Shown here piece by piece: positions 1 through 8,835 of a stretch of DNA of 64,000 nt (positions within the stretch are counted from its first letter, which is position 1; each line of letters begins with the position of its first letter). Where the stretch lies: assembly GCF_018502625.1 (NCBI RefSeq), contig NZ_CP075566.1, positions 315,001 to 379,000 of the forward strand. Direction: 5' to 3'. The translations under genes and the position numbers were made by a program. This DNA is from Pseudomonas hormoni (lineage in GTDB: Bacteria > Pseudomonadota > Gammaproteobacteria > Pseudomonadales > Pseudomonadaceae). The notes beneath the pieces were generated by a model that was given only the letters and a program-made list of their open reading frames with translations, was not told the origin of the DNA and made no database searches.

Positions 1-235
1 TGCTGTCCGGCCATTCGCCCATCAGGCCCATGACACAGGCGCGGTCAGTGGCGTGGCCGACGCCGGTGGCTGAGAGGGAGCCGTACAGGCGGATTTCCAC
101 TCGACGGACGGCGTCGAGCAATTTCTGCTCAATCAGTGCCTGGGCGAAGGTCGCGGCGGCGCGCATCGGGCCGACGGTGTGGGAACTGGACGGACCGATG
201 CCGACTTTGAAAAGATCAAAAACACTGATAGCCAT
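1..235 (-). CDS. L-serine ammonia-lyase (serine dehydratase), 5' part only
   Basis: This enzyme deaminates L-serine to pyruvate and ammonia in the cytosol, using an iron-sulfur cluster. Only the first 78 codons are in the window; the gene runs off the left edge. The N-terminus reads [20 protein letters not shown], and the SSSHTVGPM motif is the signature of the bacterial single-chain iron-sulfur serine dehydratases (SdaA/SdaB). The ATG lies at 233-235. The gene is divergent from the LysR gene at 371 across a 135-bp gap, so the regulator may control it. In many pseudomonads a serine dehydratase sits with a second glycine-cleavage cluster, but that cannot be checked here. Confidence 0.9.
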   Translation of the reverse strand, partial: MAISVFDLFKVGIGPSSSHTVGPMRAAATFAQALIEQKLLDAVRRVEIRLYGSLSATGVGHATDRACVMGLMGEWPDS

Positions 236-370
236 GCTAAAGCCTATACAAGCAATGGAAGAGAAATCGCTGCCATTTTTGTAGGACAAGCGCAATGTCG
301 GCGATACTGACTGTCTCGGTCCTACGTGACCAACGAAACTTCCTAAGACAGCCTTTAGCAGGACTAAACA

Positions 371-1318
371 ATGAGTCGCCAATTGCACGCCCAGACTTAT
401 GTCTGGCTGCACGTGTTTTCCTGTGCCGCGCGGCACTTGTCGTTCACCCGTTGCGCCGAAGAGCTGCACATCACGCCTGGGGCGGTCAGTCAGCAAATCC
501 GCCAACTGGAAGAACGGCTGGGGTTCCGACTGTTTCACCGGCGTGCGCGGGGGGTGGAGTTGAGCGCGGAGGGCCAGCGACTGGCCATTACGGTCAACGA
601 GGCTTACGGCAGCATCGACGCGGAATTGCGACGACTGGACGCGGGAATGATCAGCGGGACGTTGCGGGTGCGTTCGATTCCGTCGTTCCTGAGCAAATGG
701 CTGACCCCGCGTCTGCCGCGCTTGCAGCAACGTTTCCCGGACATTCAATTGCGCCTGGTGGCGGAGGACAGCAGCGTGCCGTTGCACGAGGGCGACTTCG
801 ACCTGGCCATTGATCTGAATGACGGCAGTTACCCCGGCTTGTTGTCCACGGCCTTGCTCGACGAGCAGATCTTCCCGGTCTGCGCGCCGAGCCTGTTGCG
901 CGGGCGGCCGCCGTTGCACGGCCCGGCAGACCTGTCGCACTTTGCGCTGTTGCACGACATCACGGCCTGGCGGGGCAGTTATGAGTACGCGGAATGGGAG
1001 TTCTATCTCGACGCCATCGGCTTCGAAGGCGCGGACGTGCGGCGTGGGCACACGTTCAATCGCAACCACCTGACCATCGAAGCGGCGATTGCCGGAATGG
1101 GCGTGGCGATAGCGCGGCGGACGTTACTCAACGATGAGCTGGAGCGCGGGACGTTGATTGTGCCGTTTGGTCTGGCGGTGCCGAATCACAAACGTTACAT
1201 GCTGCTTTATGCGCCGGGGGCGCTGAGCCACCCGGGCGTGCGCGCGGTGCATGACTGGCTGGTGGAGGAGGCGGGGATTTTTCGAAGCCTGCACCCGCTG
1301 GCGGAGCGGCAGATGTGA
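371..1318 (+). CDS. LysR-family transcriptional regulator (GcvA-like)
   Basis: The protein has 315 residues, the usual LysR length. An N-terminal winged helix-turn-helix (about residues 8-68) carries the typical [20 protein letters not shown] recognition region. A periplasmic-binding-protein-like effector domain follows (about 95-300). The order and the '[18 protein letters not shown]' stretch resemble the GcvA subgroup, which controls glycine or serine metabolism. An AGGA ribosome site (360-363) precedes the ATG. It is divergent from the serine dehydratase gene, which fits a role as its regulator, but the effector and target are inferred from position only. Confidence 0.88.
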   Translation: MSRQLHAQTYVWLHVFSCAARHLSFTRCAEELHITPGAVSQQIRQLEERLGFRLFHRRARGVELSAEGQRLAITVNEAYGSIDAELRRLDAGMISGTLRVRSIPSFLSKWLTPRLPRLQQRFPDIQLRLVAEDSSVPLHEGDFDLAIDLNDGSYPGLLSTALLDEQIFPVCAPSLLRGRPPLHGPADLSHFALLHDITAWRGSYEYAEWEFYLDAIGFEGADVRRGHTFNRNHLTIEAAIAGMGVAIARRTLLNDELERGTLIVPFGLAVPNHKRYMLLYAPGALSHPGVRAVHDWLVEEAGIFRSLHPLAERQM

Positions 1319-1468
1319 GGAATTGTGACAAAGAAGTGAAGCGACCCAACTCCCGACCTTAACAGCGCTTTTGTTCCTTGTCCGGCTTTTTTTGCGAATG
1401 AAAATTTATCTTTTTCCAGGGGTTGAAATGTTCGGCGCACAGACCGATTGTGTAACCAAGAGGTCACG

Positions 1469-1516
1469 GTGACGACGCCCAAGGGCCAGCCGAAGGGCCT
1501 CTCGCGAGCTAGCTGA
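1469..1516 (+). CDS. Possible 15-codon leader ORF upstream of the HPF-like gene
   Basis: A GTG start at 1469 opens a 15-residue frame (MTTPKGQPKGLSRAS) ending in TGA 15 nt before the HPF ATG. It has an AGAGGT Shine-Dalgarno-like sequence 5 nt upstream. No family is recognised. It could be a chance frame or a short leader peptide. The call rests only on the ribosome site and its position. Confidence 0.2.
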   Translation: MTTPKGQPKGLSRAS

Positions 1517-1531
1517 AATAAGGGATGAACT

Positions 1532-1939
1532 ATGCAAATCCAAGTCAACAGCGATAACCATATTCAAAGCAGCATCCGACTGGAGGAGTGGGTACGTACT
1601 ACCATTGAGAGCACGCTCGAACGTTATGAAGAGGACCTGACACGCGTCGAGGTCCACCTGCGGGACGAAAACGGCGACAAGCCCGGTCCCCATGATTTGC
1701 GCTGCCAGCTGGAAGCGCGGCCAAAAGGCCATCAACCGATTTCTGTGACCCATAAGGCCGAGAACCTGGAACTGGCGATCGACGGTGCGGCTGAAAAACT
1801 CGAACACGCGCTGGAACATCTGTTCGGCAAACTGCGGGGCAAACTACGTGCCGCGGTGGTGCCGTTCGAAAGAGTAGCGGCCGATGCGCTACTGGAAGAC
1901 GAGTTTCTCGAGAACGAACAGGCTGCACTGAACGGCTGA
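1532..1939 (+). CDS. HPF/RaiA family ribosome-associated protein
   Basis: This 135-residue protein belongs to the family that binds the 30S decoding centre and inactivates or protects ribosomes in stationary phase or stress. The family beta-alpha-beta-beta-beta-alpha fold is recognisable: MQIQVNSDNHI strand, the helix around residues 17-34 (EEWVRTTIESTLERYEEDL), strands with RVEVHLRDENGDK, and a second helix (about 77-105) rich in LEHALEHLFGKLRGKLR. It resembles the short form more than the long HPF, because the C-terminal dimerisation domain is absent. An AAGGGATG sequence sits just before the ATG, and a strong terminator follows at 1974-2006, so it is probably monocistronic. Confidence 0.85.
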   Translation: MQIQVNSDNHIQSSIRLEEWVRTTIESTLERYEEDLTRVEVHLRDENGDKPGPHDLRCQLEARPKGHQPISVTHKAENLELAIDGAAEKLEHALEHLFGKLRGKLRAAVVPFERVAADALLEDEFLENEQAALNG

Positions 1940-1973
1940 TGCCTGGATCACTTTTTATCTTTCCACCACTGAA

Positions 1974-2006
1974 AACGGGCCTGCTTATGCAGGCCCGTTC
2001 TTGTTT
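1974..2006 (+). terminator. Rho-independent terminator after the HPF-like gene
   Basis: An 11-bp perfect stem (AACGGGCCTGC / GCAGGCCCGTT) with a 4-nt TTAT loop is followed by a T-rich tail CTTGTTT. It lies 35 nt after the HPF stop codon. Confidence 0.85.
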
Positions 2007-2040
2007 CAGGGTTTAGTGATTTCTTCAGGTTGATGAATAC

Positions 2041-2174
2041 CTGTGGCGAGGGAGCTTGCTCCCGCTCGGCTGCGAAGCAGTCGCAGATCGACTGACACGG
2101 TTTGCCTGATAGAAACCGGTGGCAGCTTTTGGGACTGCTTCGCAGTCCAGCGGGAGCAAGCTCCCTCGCCACAA
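2041..2174. repeat. REPIN (GGCGAGGGAGCTTGCTCCC class)
   Basis: Two inverted REP arms, each containing GGCGAGGGAGCTTGCTCCC and a TGCGAAGCAGTC-type inner stem, flank a short unique spacer. The remaining gap between the HPF-like gene and the iron operon holds a terminator and a Fur-like box. Confidence 0.9.
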
Positions 2175-2237
2175 TGAAGTCCTGCCCCAGAGACATCATC
2201 AATCTCATAACGCGCTGATCCGAACTCTTTTGCGTAT

Positions 2238-2256
2238 GAGAATATTTATCATTAAT
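2238..2256. promoter_or_regulatory. Fur-box-like operator upstream of the iron-uptake operon
   Basis: The sequence GAGAATATTTATCATTAAT matches the 19-bp Fur consensus GATAATGATAATCATTATC at 13 positions. It lies 60 bp before the first gene of a block that encodes iron-uptake proteins, which is the expected place for iron repression. Confidence 0.65.
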
Positions 2257-2315
2257 ATTGCAGCCTTGCTGGCCCCGCGACTTTCCCGAGGCCTCACCCG
2301 TTTCAAGGCCGAAAC

Positions 2316-2609
2316 ATGAAAGTACTTCCCGTTTCCTATCGATTGGCCGTCACGTCGCGAGTGCTGGCTGCGGTGCTGGGCGGCTACATCGTCGCGGCGC
2401 TCGCCAGTGTCAGCCTGAGTCTGTGGGTGCCCATGCCCCGCGCCGACGCGGTGGTGACCGGGATGATGACCTCGTTTCTGGCCTATCTCGGCGCGGTGAT
2501 CTGGTGCTTTGCCTGTCGGAGCGCGTGGCGGGCCTGGTTCGGGGTGATCGTGCCGAGCCTGATGCTGGCAGCGGTGTCGGGGCTGGCGTATTGGATGGGT
2601 CTCTCATGA
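2316..2609 (+). CDS. DUF3649 small membrane protein, iron-uptake associated
   Basis: The 97-residue protein has about three hydrophobic segments (residues 15-37, 45-67 and 74-96) and no soluble domain. It matches the DUF3649 type of inner-membrane proteins that lead Fur-controlled operons in pseudomonads, next to PepSY and DUF3325 proteins. Its stop codon overlaps the next start (ATGA at 2606-2609), so translational coupling is likely. The function is not known; a role in ferri-siderophore handling at the inner membrane is inferred from context. Confidence 0.75.
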   Translation: MKVLPVSYRLAVTSRVLAAVLGGYIVAALASVSLSLWVPMPRADAVVTGMMTSFLAYLGAVIWCFACRSAWRAWFGVIVPSLMLAAVSGLAYWMGLS

Positions 2610-4186
2610 AAGAGGGCTTTCGTCAGGCGATGGCCTGGCTGCACACCTGGGCCGGGTTGATCTTCGGCTGGTTGCTGTTCGCGATTTTCCTGACCGGCAC
2701 ACTGGCCTACTTCAAGGACGAGATCAGCCACTGGATGCAACCGGAAATTCCTGCCCGTTCGGTGACCTCCGAATCCAGTCTGACCCTGGCGCAGAACTAC
2801 CTTCAGCAACACGCCGCCGGCGCCTCGCGCTGGCTCATCGACTTGCCCGATGTGCGCGAACCCGGCCTGTCAGTACGCTGGCAGCAGACTCCGGCCAAGC
2901 GTGGCGAACGCGGCCAGTTCACCGAAAAACTCCTCGACCCGCAAACCGGCGCCGAAGTGCAGGGCCGCGAAACCACGGGTGGCGAGTTCTTCTACCGCTT
3001 CCACTTTCAGCTGCAAATGCCTTATCCGTGGGGTCGCTGGTTGTCGACCATCGCCGCCATGGTGATGTTTGTCGCGCTGATCAGCGGGATCATCACCCAC
3101 AAGAAAATCTTCAAGGACTTCTTCACCTTCCGTCCGCGCAAGGGCCAACGGTCCTGGCTCGATGGTCATAACGCGGTGGGCGTGCTGGTGCTGCCGTTTC
3201 ACCTGATGATCACCTACAGCAGCCTGGTGATTTTCATGTCGATGGTGATGCCGGCGAGCATCCTGGCCTCGTACAACGGTGATGTGCGGGCGTTTTTCGA
3301 TGAGGTGTTTCCGGCGTCCACTGCGCCGGAGCCAGCGGGCAAGCCGGCTGCATTGGCGCCGCTGGCACCGCTGCTGGAAAAGGCTCGGGAGCAGTGGTCG
3401 GGCGGGCAGGTCGGGCGGCTCACCGTGAACAATCCAGGCGATTCGAACGCTTCGGTGGTGCTCGTGCGTGACGGTGCCGATCGCGTGGTCCATGACTTTG
3501 GCCGCGCAGCGACCTTCAACGGCGTCACCGGACAGTTGCTCGCTACGACGCCGGAGCAATCGCTGCCGAGGGCGATTGCCGGCAGTTTCTACGGCTTGCA
3601 CATGGGCCGTTTCGCGGACCCGGTGCTGCGCTGGTTGTACTTCATTTGCGGGTTGGCCGGCACGGCGATGATCGGCACCGGGCTGGTGGTCTGGCTCGGC
3701 AAACGTCAGCTCAAGCATGCGAAAAGCGGCGTGATGCCGTTCGAGTTGCGGCTGGTGGAAGTGCTGAACATCGGCGGCATGTCCGGGCTGATGGTCGCCG
3801 TGGCCGCGTTTTTCTGGGCCAATCGCGTATTGCCGGTGGACATGGCCGGGCGTGCGGATTGGGAGGTGAACAGCTTCTTTATCGTCTGGGGCCTGAGTGT
3901 CTTGCATGCCATGGTCCGCCGTGGCCGTGCGGCGTGGGTCGAGCAGTTGGCGCTGGCGGCGCTGCTGTTTGGCGCGGTGCCGGCGCTGAACGCCCTGACC
4001 ACGCCGTATCACTTGGGTATCACGCTGGCGCAGGGCGATTGGGCGATGGCTGGTTTCGACCTGACGTGTCTGGGCAGCGGTCTGTTTTTCGCCTGGGCTG
4101 CGTGGAAAATGCAGCGTTCGGCACAGGCTGGAGCCGTCACCCAACAGCGTGCGCAACCGATCACCCTTGAGCGAGAGGCGAACTGA
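2606..4186 (+). CDS. PepSY-associated transmembrane protein (PiuB-like)
   Basis: The protein has 526 residues starting MKEGFRQAMAWLHTWAGL. It shows the PepSY_TM layout: an N-terminal helix with HTWAG (about 9-33), a periplasmic region with PepSY features, a second helix pair with HKKIFKDFFTFRPRKG after the membrane, a WLDGHNAVGVL helix, a large periplasmic segment, and a cluster of helices at the C-terminus. Related proteins are linked to iron or siderophore reduction and uptake at the inner membrane. The start at 2606 was chosen because it overlaps the preceding stop; the frame is open further upstream, but that part overlaps DUF3649. Confidence 0.85.
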   Translation: MKEGFRQAMAWLHTWAGLIFGWLLFAIFLTGTLAYFKDEISHWMQPEIPARSVTSESSLTLAQNYLQQHAAGASRWLIDLPDVREPGLSVRWQQTPAKRGERGQFTEKLLDPQTGAEVQGRETTGGEFFYRFHFQLQMPYPWGRWLSTIAAMVMFVALISGIITHKKIFKDFFTFRPRKGQRSWLDGHNAVGVLVLPFHLMITYSSLVIFMSMVMPASILASYNGDVRAFFDEVFPASTAPEPAGKPAALAPLAPLLEKAREQWSGGQVGRLTVNNPGDSNASVVLVRDGADRVVHDFGRAATFNGVTGQLLATTPEQSLPRAIAGSFYGLHMGRFADPVLRWLYFICGLAGTAMIGTGLVVWLGKRQLKHAKSGVMPFELRLVEVLNIGGMSGLMVAVAAFFWANRVLPVDMAGRADWEVNSFFIVWGLSVLHAMVRRGRAAWVEQLALAALLFGAVPALNALTTPYHLGITLAQGDWAMAGFDLTCLGSGLFFAWAAWKMQRSAQAGAVTQQRAQPITLEREAN

Positions 4187-4513
4187 ATGTTGCTGGCCCT
4201 GTTGCTCTGTTACGGCGGTTTCACCGCGCTGTGTTTATCGATGGACCGGCATCACGCCGAGCTGTTGGGCCGCAAGCCGTCGGCCCGTCGCCGCCAGGGC
4301 ATGAAGCTCGGTGGCTGGGTGTTGCTGGCCTTGTCGCTGTGGGCGGCGGTGTCTTCGACCGGTTGGGGGCTTGGGCTGGTGGAGTGGTTTGCGGTACTGA
4401 TGCTCAGCGCATTGCTGCTGGTGCTGTTGATGCCCTATCGACCGCGCCTGGCGTTGTCGCTGGCCGGTATAAGCCTGCTTGTCAGCCCCGTTGCCGCGTT
4501 TGCGCAGTATTGA
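4187..4513 (+). CDS. DUF3325 small membrane protein
   Basis: The 108-residue protein has about four hydrophobic stretches and the family-typical opening with a CLSMDRHHAELLGRKPS segment between helices 1 and 2. It begins immediately after the preceding stop codon (TGA then ATG). DUF3325 proteins follow PepSY proteins in TonB-receptor operons of pseudomonads. The molecular role is unknown. Confidence 0.75.
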   Translation: MLLALLLCYGGFTALCLSMDRHHAELLGRKPSARRRQGMKLGGWVLLALSLWAAVSSTGWGLGLVEWFAVLMLSALLLVLLMPYRPRLALSLAGISLLVSPVAAFAQY

Positions 4514-4517
4514 CCTG

Positions 4518-5081
4518 ATGATCACCCGTCCTCCTGATTCCCACGACGAAGAACCTCGCGGAGCGCGTGCGCATTTCCTGCAGGTGTTCTTGTCCCAGCG
4601 TTCGCAAATGGAAGCGTTGGTGAACCGTCGCGTGGGGTGTCGAGCGACGGCGGCGGACCTGGTGCAGGATTTGTTTTTGCGCTTCTGGCGCCGGCCGCTG
4701 GTGCAGGTCGAAGAACTCAGCACGTACCTGTTGCGCTGCGCCGGCAACATCGCCATCGATCACTTGCGCAGCGAAGGCACGCGGGTGCGAGTCAATGAAG
4801 GCTGGCAACCGGATCAGCCCGACAGCCACGGCAGTGAACCCCAGGCCGCGCTGGAGGCCGGCAATGATTTGCGCCACGTCGAAGCCGCGTTGCGCGCGCT
4901 GCCCGAGCGCACGCGGCAGATTTTTCTGCTCAATCGCATCCACGGCCGCAAATACGCCGAGATCGCCAAGGCCATGGGGTTGTCCCAAAGTGCCGTGGAA
5001 AAACATATGATGCGCGCCCTCGAAGCCTGCAAGGCCAGCCTGCGGGATCCCGAACCGCGTACGCCAAGGAAAGCACCGTGA
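4518..5081 (+). CDS. FecI-type ECF sigma factor
   Basis: The protein has 187 residues. Region 2 (about 25-90) contains the RATAADLVQDLFLRFWRRP segment and the DNA-melting region LSTYLLRCAGNIAIDHLRSE. Region 4 (about 115-170) contains LPERTRQIFLLNRIHGRKYAEIAK and the helix-turn-helix SQSAVEKHM. These are the marks of iron-starvation ECF sigma factors. The ATG at 4518 is used, 4 nt after the DUF3325 stop. The downstream FecR-type gene overlaps by 4 nt and a TonB receptor with a signalling domain follows, so this should be the cell-surface-signalling sigma factor for that receptor. Confidence 0.9.
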   Translation: MITRPPDSHDEEPRGARAHFLQVFLSQRSQMEALVNRRVGCRATAADLVQDLFLRFWRRPLVQVEELSTYLLRCAGNIAIDHLRSEGTRVRVNEGWQPDQPDSHGSEPQAALEAGNDLRHVEAALRALPERTRQIFLLNRIHGRKYAEIAKAMGLSQSAVEKHMMRALEACKASLRDPEPRTPRKAP

Positions 5082-6064
5082 ATCAGCTTGACCGCGTCAC
5101 CCCGACGCCCGCTCAGGAACAGGCCGCTTTCGCCTGGTTGAGTCTGTTGCATGACCAGCCAAGCAGCGGCGACCAGGCCACATTCAGCCATTGGCTGCAG
5201 GCCGACCCCGCGCATGCCGAAGCCTACGCCCAGGCGCAAGTGGTGTGGGAATTGAGCGAAGTACCGGCGCGCAGGCTGGCCAACGAAGACGCGTTTGCCT
5301 TGCAGGGCTACCTCAACGCCATGAATCAATCGCGTCGCAGCAGTGTTCGGCGCTGGTCCGGTGCGCTGGCGATGGCGGCGTGCCTGTTGTTGATGATCAG
5401 CCTCGGTTCAGGCTGGCAGCCGATGCGCTGGGTCGATGATCTTGGCGCTGATTATGTGTCGGCGCCGGGGGAAATCCGCACCGTCACGCTGGCGGATCAA
5501 TCGCAAGTCATCCTGGATGCCGACAGTGCCATCGCCGTGGATTTCAGTCGGGGCGAGCGCCACGTTCAGTTGCGTCGCGGTGCCGGTTTCTTCAGCGTGA
5601 CGCACACGGGCGAGCCGTTTGTGGTGGATGCGGAAAAGGGTCAGGCGCGGGTGCTGGGCACGCAGTTTGAAGTGCGTTTGCAACCTCACGGCGCGCAGGT
5701 CACGGTGTTGTCCGGCCGGGTCGGCGTGATGGCGGACAAGCACGCCGAGCAGCAGATTCTGAACGCCGGGCAGCAAGTGGCGTATGGCGAAGGCACGGCG
5801 GAAAAACTGCAGGCTGTGGACAGCGAAGCGCAGTTGGCGTGGCGTCAGGGTTGGCTCAATTACTACAAGGCGCCACTGGCCGATGTGGTGCAGGACCTGC
5901 GCCGTTACTACCCGGGGCGGATTGTGCTGCTCAATGATGAACTGGCGGCACGGCGCGTCAGTGGCAGTTTTCCGGGCAAGGACCCTCAGGCGGTGTTGAG
6001 TTCGTTGCAGGGGGTGATGGGGTTTGAGCAGCACACTGTGGGGCATCTGATTATTTTGCGGTGA
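5078..6064 (+). CDS. FecR-type anti-sigma factor / sigma regulator
   Basis: The 328-residue protein has an N-terminal cytosolic anti-sigma domain with the DUF4880-type opening (AFAWLSLLHDQPSSGDQATFSHWLQADPAHAEAY, split across residues 13-48). A single membrane helix follows (about 91-109), then a periplasmic FecR domain with VSAPGEIRTVTLADQSQVILDADS and a C-terminal STN-like secretin fold. The start is a GTG whose last bases overlap the sigma-factor stop (GTGA). It should hold the sigma factor inactive until the TonB receptor signals substrate binding. Confidence 0.9.
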   Translation: MNQLDRVTPTPAQEQAAFAWLSLLHDQPSSGDQATFSHWLQADPAHAEAYAQAQVVWELSEVPARRLANEDAFALQGYLNAMNQSRRSSVRRWSGALAMAACLLLMISLGSGWQPMRWVDDLGADYVSAPGEIRTVTLADQSQVILDADSAIAVDFSRGERHVQLRRGAGFFSVTHTGEPFVVDAEKGQARVLGTQFEVRLQPHGAQVTVLSGRVGVMADKHAEQQILNAGQQVAYGEGTAEKLQAVDSEAQLAWRQGWLNYYKAPLADVVQDLRRYYPGRIVLLNDELAARRVSGSFPGKDPQAVLSSLQGVMGFEQHTVGHLIILR

Positions 6065-6076
6065 GGCGGACGGCCC

Positions 6077-6148
6077 TTTCGCGGGCAAGCCTTGCTCCTA
6101 CAGGTTTTGCGCGATCCTTGTAGGAGCAAGGCTTGCCCGCGAAGGCGT
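6077..6148. repeat. REPIN (TAGGAGCAAGGCTTGCCCGC class)
   Basis: Inverted arms TTCGCGGGCAAGCCTTGCTC and its complement are separated by about 18 nt. It lies between the FecR gene and the TonB receptor gene. Confidence 0.9.
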
Positions 6149-6281
6149 CGGTTCAGACAACACATTCGTATCAATAAAATTATTTTCAAAATTTTGGTGA
6201 GGTAAACCCAAGCCCCATCCGTGTAGTGACTGAAACTGCGAGTCATTCGCATCCGTAGCGGTTCTACACAGGTCATGAGCA

Positions 6282-8711
6282 ATGAAGTCCAGGGCAAACT
6301 CGGGTTCGGTCAAACAGTGGTTGGGTGCTTCGGCGTTGGTTGTTTCGGCATTGGCGTTGCTGCCATTGAGCGTGGCATTGGCCGCTGAGGCCGACACGAC
6401 GCAGCAGCGTTCGCAGTTCAACTTTGCGATGGTCGCCAAACCGCTGCCCCAGGCCTTGAGCGACTTCAGCCGGATTACCGGCATCAGCGTGGTCTACACC
6501 GACGAAGCACCGTATGGCATTACGGCGCCGGCAGTCAGTGGGCAGATGAGCGCCGAACAGGCGATCCAGCGTTTGCTCAGCGGTTCGGGTTTGACCTTCC
6601 GTCGCACCGATGCTCACACCCTGGCGCTGGAACCGCAGCCCACCGAAGGCGCCCTGAACCTGGGCGCCACCACCATCACTTCGGTGATGGATCAAACCAT
6701 GAGCTACCAGCCGCCGCCCACCAGTTCGGTGATGCGCTCGTCTGCGTTGCTCCAGGAAATCCCCCAGACCGTCAACGTGATCCCGGCCCAGGTCATTCGC
6801 GATCAGGCACCACGCAACCTCGACGATGCGCTGGCCAACGTCAGCGGCATCACTCAGGGCAACACGCTGGGCAGCACCCAGGATTCGGTGATGACCCGCG
6901 GCTTCGGCGACAACCGCAACGGTTCGATCATGCGCGACGGTATGCCGGTGGTGCAGGGCCGTGGCCTCAACGCCACGGTCGATCGAGTCGAAGTGCTCAA
7001 GGGCCCGGCCTCCTTGCTCTATGGCATCCAGGACCCGGGCGGCGTGGTCAACATGGTCAGCAAGAAGCCTGAACTGGAACAGTACAACGCGTTGACCCTG
7101 CGCGGCTCGACCTACGGCGACGGCAAAAACGGCAGCGGTGGCGGCCTCGACAGCACCGGCGCGCTCGGTGATTCCGGGCTTGCGTACCGCATGGTGCTGG
7201 ACCACGAAGACGAAGATTACTGGCGCAACTTCGGTACCCACCGCGAGACGCTGGTGGCGCCATCCCTGGCCTGGTTCGGCGAAAGCACCAAGTTGTTGTT
7301 CGCCTACGAACACCGTGAATTCCTGACCCCGTTCGACCGCGGCACGCTGATCGACCCGCGTGACAACCATCCGCTGGACATCTCCCGCGATCGTCGCCTC
7401 GACGAGCCATTCAACAACATGGAAGGGCGCTCGGACCTGTATCACTTCGAGGCCGACCACGAGCTCAACGACAACTGGAAAGCTCACTTCGGCTACAGCT
7501 GGAACCGTGAAACCTACGACGCCAGCCAGGTGCGCGTCACGGCCATCAACACCGCCAAAGGCACGCTGACCCGCAGCATGGACGGCACGCAAAACGCGAT
7601 CAGCACCGACCGCTTCACCACCGCCAGCCTCGAAGGCAAGGTCAATGCGCTGGGCATGCAACATGACCTGGTGTTCGGCGTCGATGACGAGTACCGCAAG
7701 ATCTACCGCGAAGACCTGATCCGCCAGAAAAGCCTGACCACGTTCAGCTACCTCAACCCGGTCTATGGCCGTGAAGTCGCCGGCACTACCGTCAGCCCGG
7801 CCGACAGCGCGCAGACCGATTTGCTGCGCAGCGATTCGCTGTTCCTGCAGGACTCGATCCACCTCACTGACCAGTGGATTCTGGTGGCCGGCGGACGTTT
7901 TCAGGAGTACGACCAGTACGCCGGTAAAGGCGTGCCGTTCAAGGCCAACACCGACAGCAACGGCCAGAAGTGGGTCCCACGCGCCGGCCTGGTGTACCGC
8001 TACACCGACGCGTTGTCGTTCTACGGCAGCTACACCGAATCGTTCAAACCCAACTCGACCATCGCCCCGTTGAGCGGCAGCAGCACCGTGCTCGACGGCA
8101 GCGTTGCGCCGGAAGAAGCCAAGTCCTGGGAAGTCGGCGCCAAGCTGGATATTCCGGGCCGTGTGACGGGTAACGTCGCGCTGTTCGACATCAAGAAACG
8201 CAACGTGCTGGTGGCCAATTCCGAAGGACCGGTGACGATCTACAGCGCTGCCGGTGAAGTGCGTTCCCGTGGGCTGGAAGTGGATTTGACCGGTCAGCTC
8301 AGTGACCGCTGGAGCATGATCGGCAGCTATGCCTACACCGATGCCGAAGTGACCGAGGACCCGACCTACAAAGGCAAAAAACTGCAAAACGTCGCCAAGA
8401 ACACCGGCTCGCTGTCGGCGGTCTACGACTTCGGCACCATCGTGGGTGGCGATCAGTTGCGGGTCGGCGCGGGCGCGCGGTATGTCGGTGAGCGGGCGGG
8501 TAACGCGGTGAATGATTTTGATCTGCCGAGCTACACCGTGGCTGATGCATTCGCCACCTACGACACCAAGGTCGAAGGGCAGAAGGTGAAGTTTCAGCTG
8601 AACGTGAAGAACCTGTTTGATCGCACTTACTACACGTCGGCGGCGAGCCGGTTCTTTGTGTCGATGGGGGATTCGCGGCAGGTTTCGCTGTCCAGCACAT
8701 TGGAATTCTGA
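6282..8711 (+). CDS. TonB-dependent siderophore receptor with STN signalling domain
   Basis: The 809-residue outer-membrane receptor starts with a signal peptide (cut near ALAAEA, residue 35). An STN domain follows (about 45-120: FNFAMVAKPLPQALSDFSRI through GSGLTFRR), then a plug domain with IPQTVNVIPAQVIRDQAPRN and VEVLKGPASLLYGIQDPGG, and a beta-barrel ending in the C-terminal LSSTLEF. The STN domain couples it to the FecI/FecR pair just upstream. The family is that of FpvA/FoxA/FiuA-like receptors; the ferri-siderophore cannot be named from sequence alone. About 220 bp separate it from fecR, with a REPIN, so it may have its own sigma-dependent promoter. Confidence 0.92.
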   Translation: MKSRANSGSVKQWLGASALVVSALALLPLSVALAAEADTTQQRSQFNFAMVAKPLPQALSDFSRITGISVVYTDEAPYGITAPAVSGQMSAEQAIQRLLSGSGLTFRRTDAHTLALEPQPTEGALNLGATTITSVMDQTMSYQPPPTSSVMRSSALLQEIPQTVNVIPAQVIRDQAPRNLDDALANVSGITQGNTLGSTQDSVMTRGFGDNRNGSIMRDGMPVVQGRGLNATVDRVEVLKGPASLLYGIQDPGGVVNMVSKKPELEQYNALTLRGSTYGDGKNGSGGGLDSTGALGDSGLAYRMVLDHEDEDYWRNFGTHRETLVAPSLAWFGESTKLLFAYEHREFLTPFDRGTLIDPRDNHPLDISRDRRLDEPFNNMEGRSDLYHFEADHELNDNWKAHFGYSWNRETYDASQVRVTAINTAKGTLTRSMDGTQNAISTDRFTTASLEGKVNALGMQHDLVFGVDDEYRKIYREDLIRQKSLTTFSYLNPVYGREVAGTTVSPADSAQTDLLRSDSLFLQDSIHLTDQWILVAGGRFQEYDQYAGKGVPFKANTDSNGQKWVPRAGLVYRYTDALSFYGSYTESFKPNSTIAPLSGSSTVLDGSVAPEEAKSWEVGAKLDIPGRVTGNVALFDIKKRNVLVANSEGPVTIYSAAGEVRSRGLEVDLTGQLSDRWSMIGSYAYTDAEVTEDPTYKGKKLQNVAKNTGSLSAVYDFGTIVGGDQLRVGAGARYVGERAGNAVNDFDLPSYTVADAFATYDTKVEGQKVKFQLNVKNLFDRTYYTSAASRFFVSMGDSRQVSLSSTLEF

Positions 8712-8731
8712 TCAGACACCGCGTCATCGTT

Positions 8732-8825
8732 CATCGCGGGCAAGCCCGCTCCCACAGTGACCGTGTCGAACCCAGTTTCGCGATCGACACACAGAACCTG
8801 TGGGAGCGGGCTTGCCCGCGATGGC
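8732..8825. repeat. REPIN (TGGGAGCGGGCTTGCCCGCG class)
   Basis: Inverted arms CGCGGGCAAGCCCGCTCCCA and its complement flank about 35 nt. It lies between convergent genes, the receptor gene and the AraC gene, and may act as a bidirectional structure. Confidence 0.9.
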
Positions 8826-8835
8826 GGCCTATCAA

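Noticed and set aside
2870..4156. Long minus-strand frame opposite the PepSY gene
   Set aside because: It is rich in H, R and Q residues typical of antisense translation and has no domain resemblance.
6215..6281. Sigma-factor-specific promoter just upstream of the TonB receptor
   Set aside because: A promoter is expected here, but the sequence TGAAACTGCGAGTCATTCGC gave no clear consensus match that I could defend.
6273..8387. A long open frame (about 700 codons) on the minus strand opposite the TonB receptor gene
   Set aside because: It is the antisense shadow of a GC-rich gene with strong receptor domains on the plus strand, and has no family motif or ribosome site.
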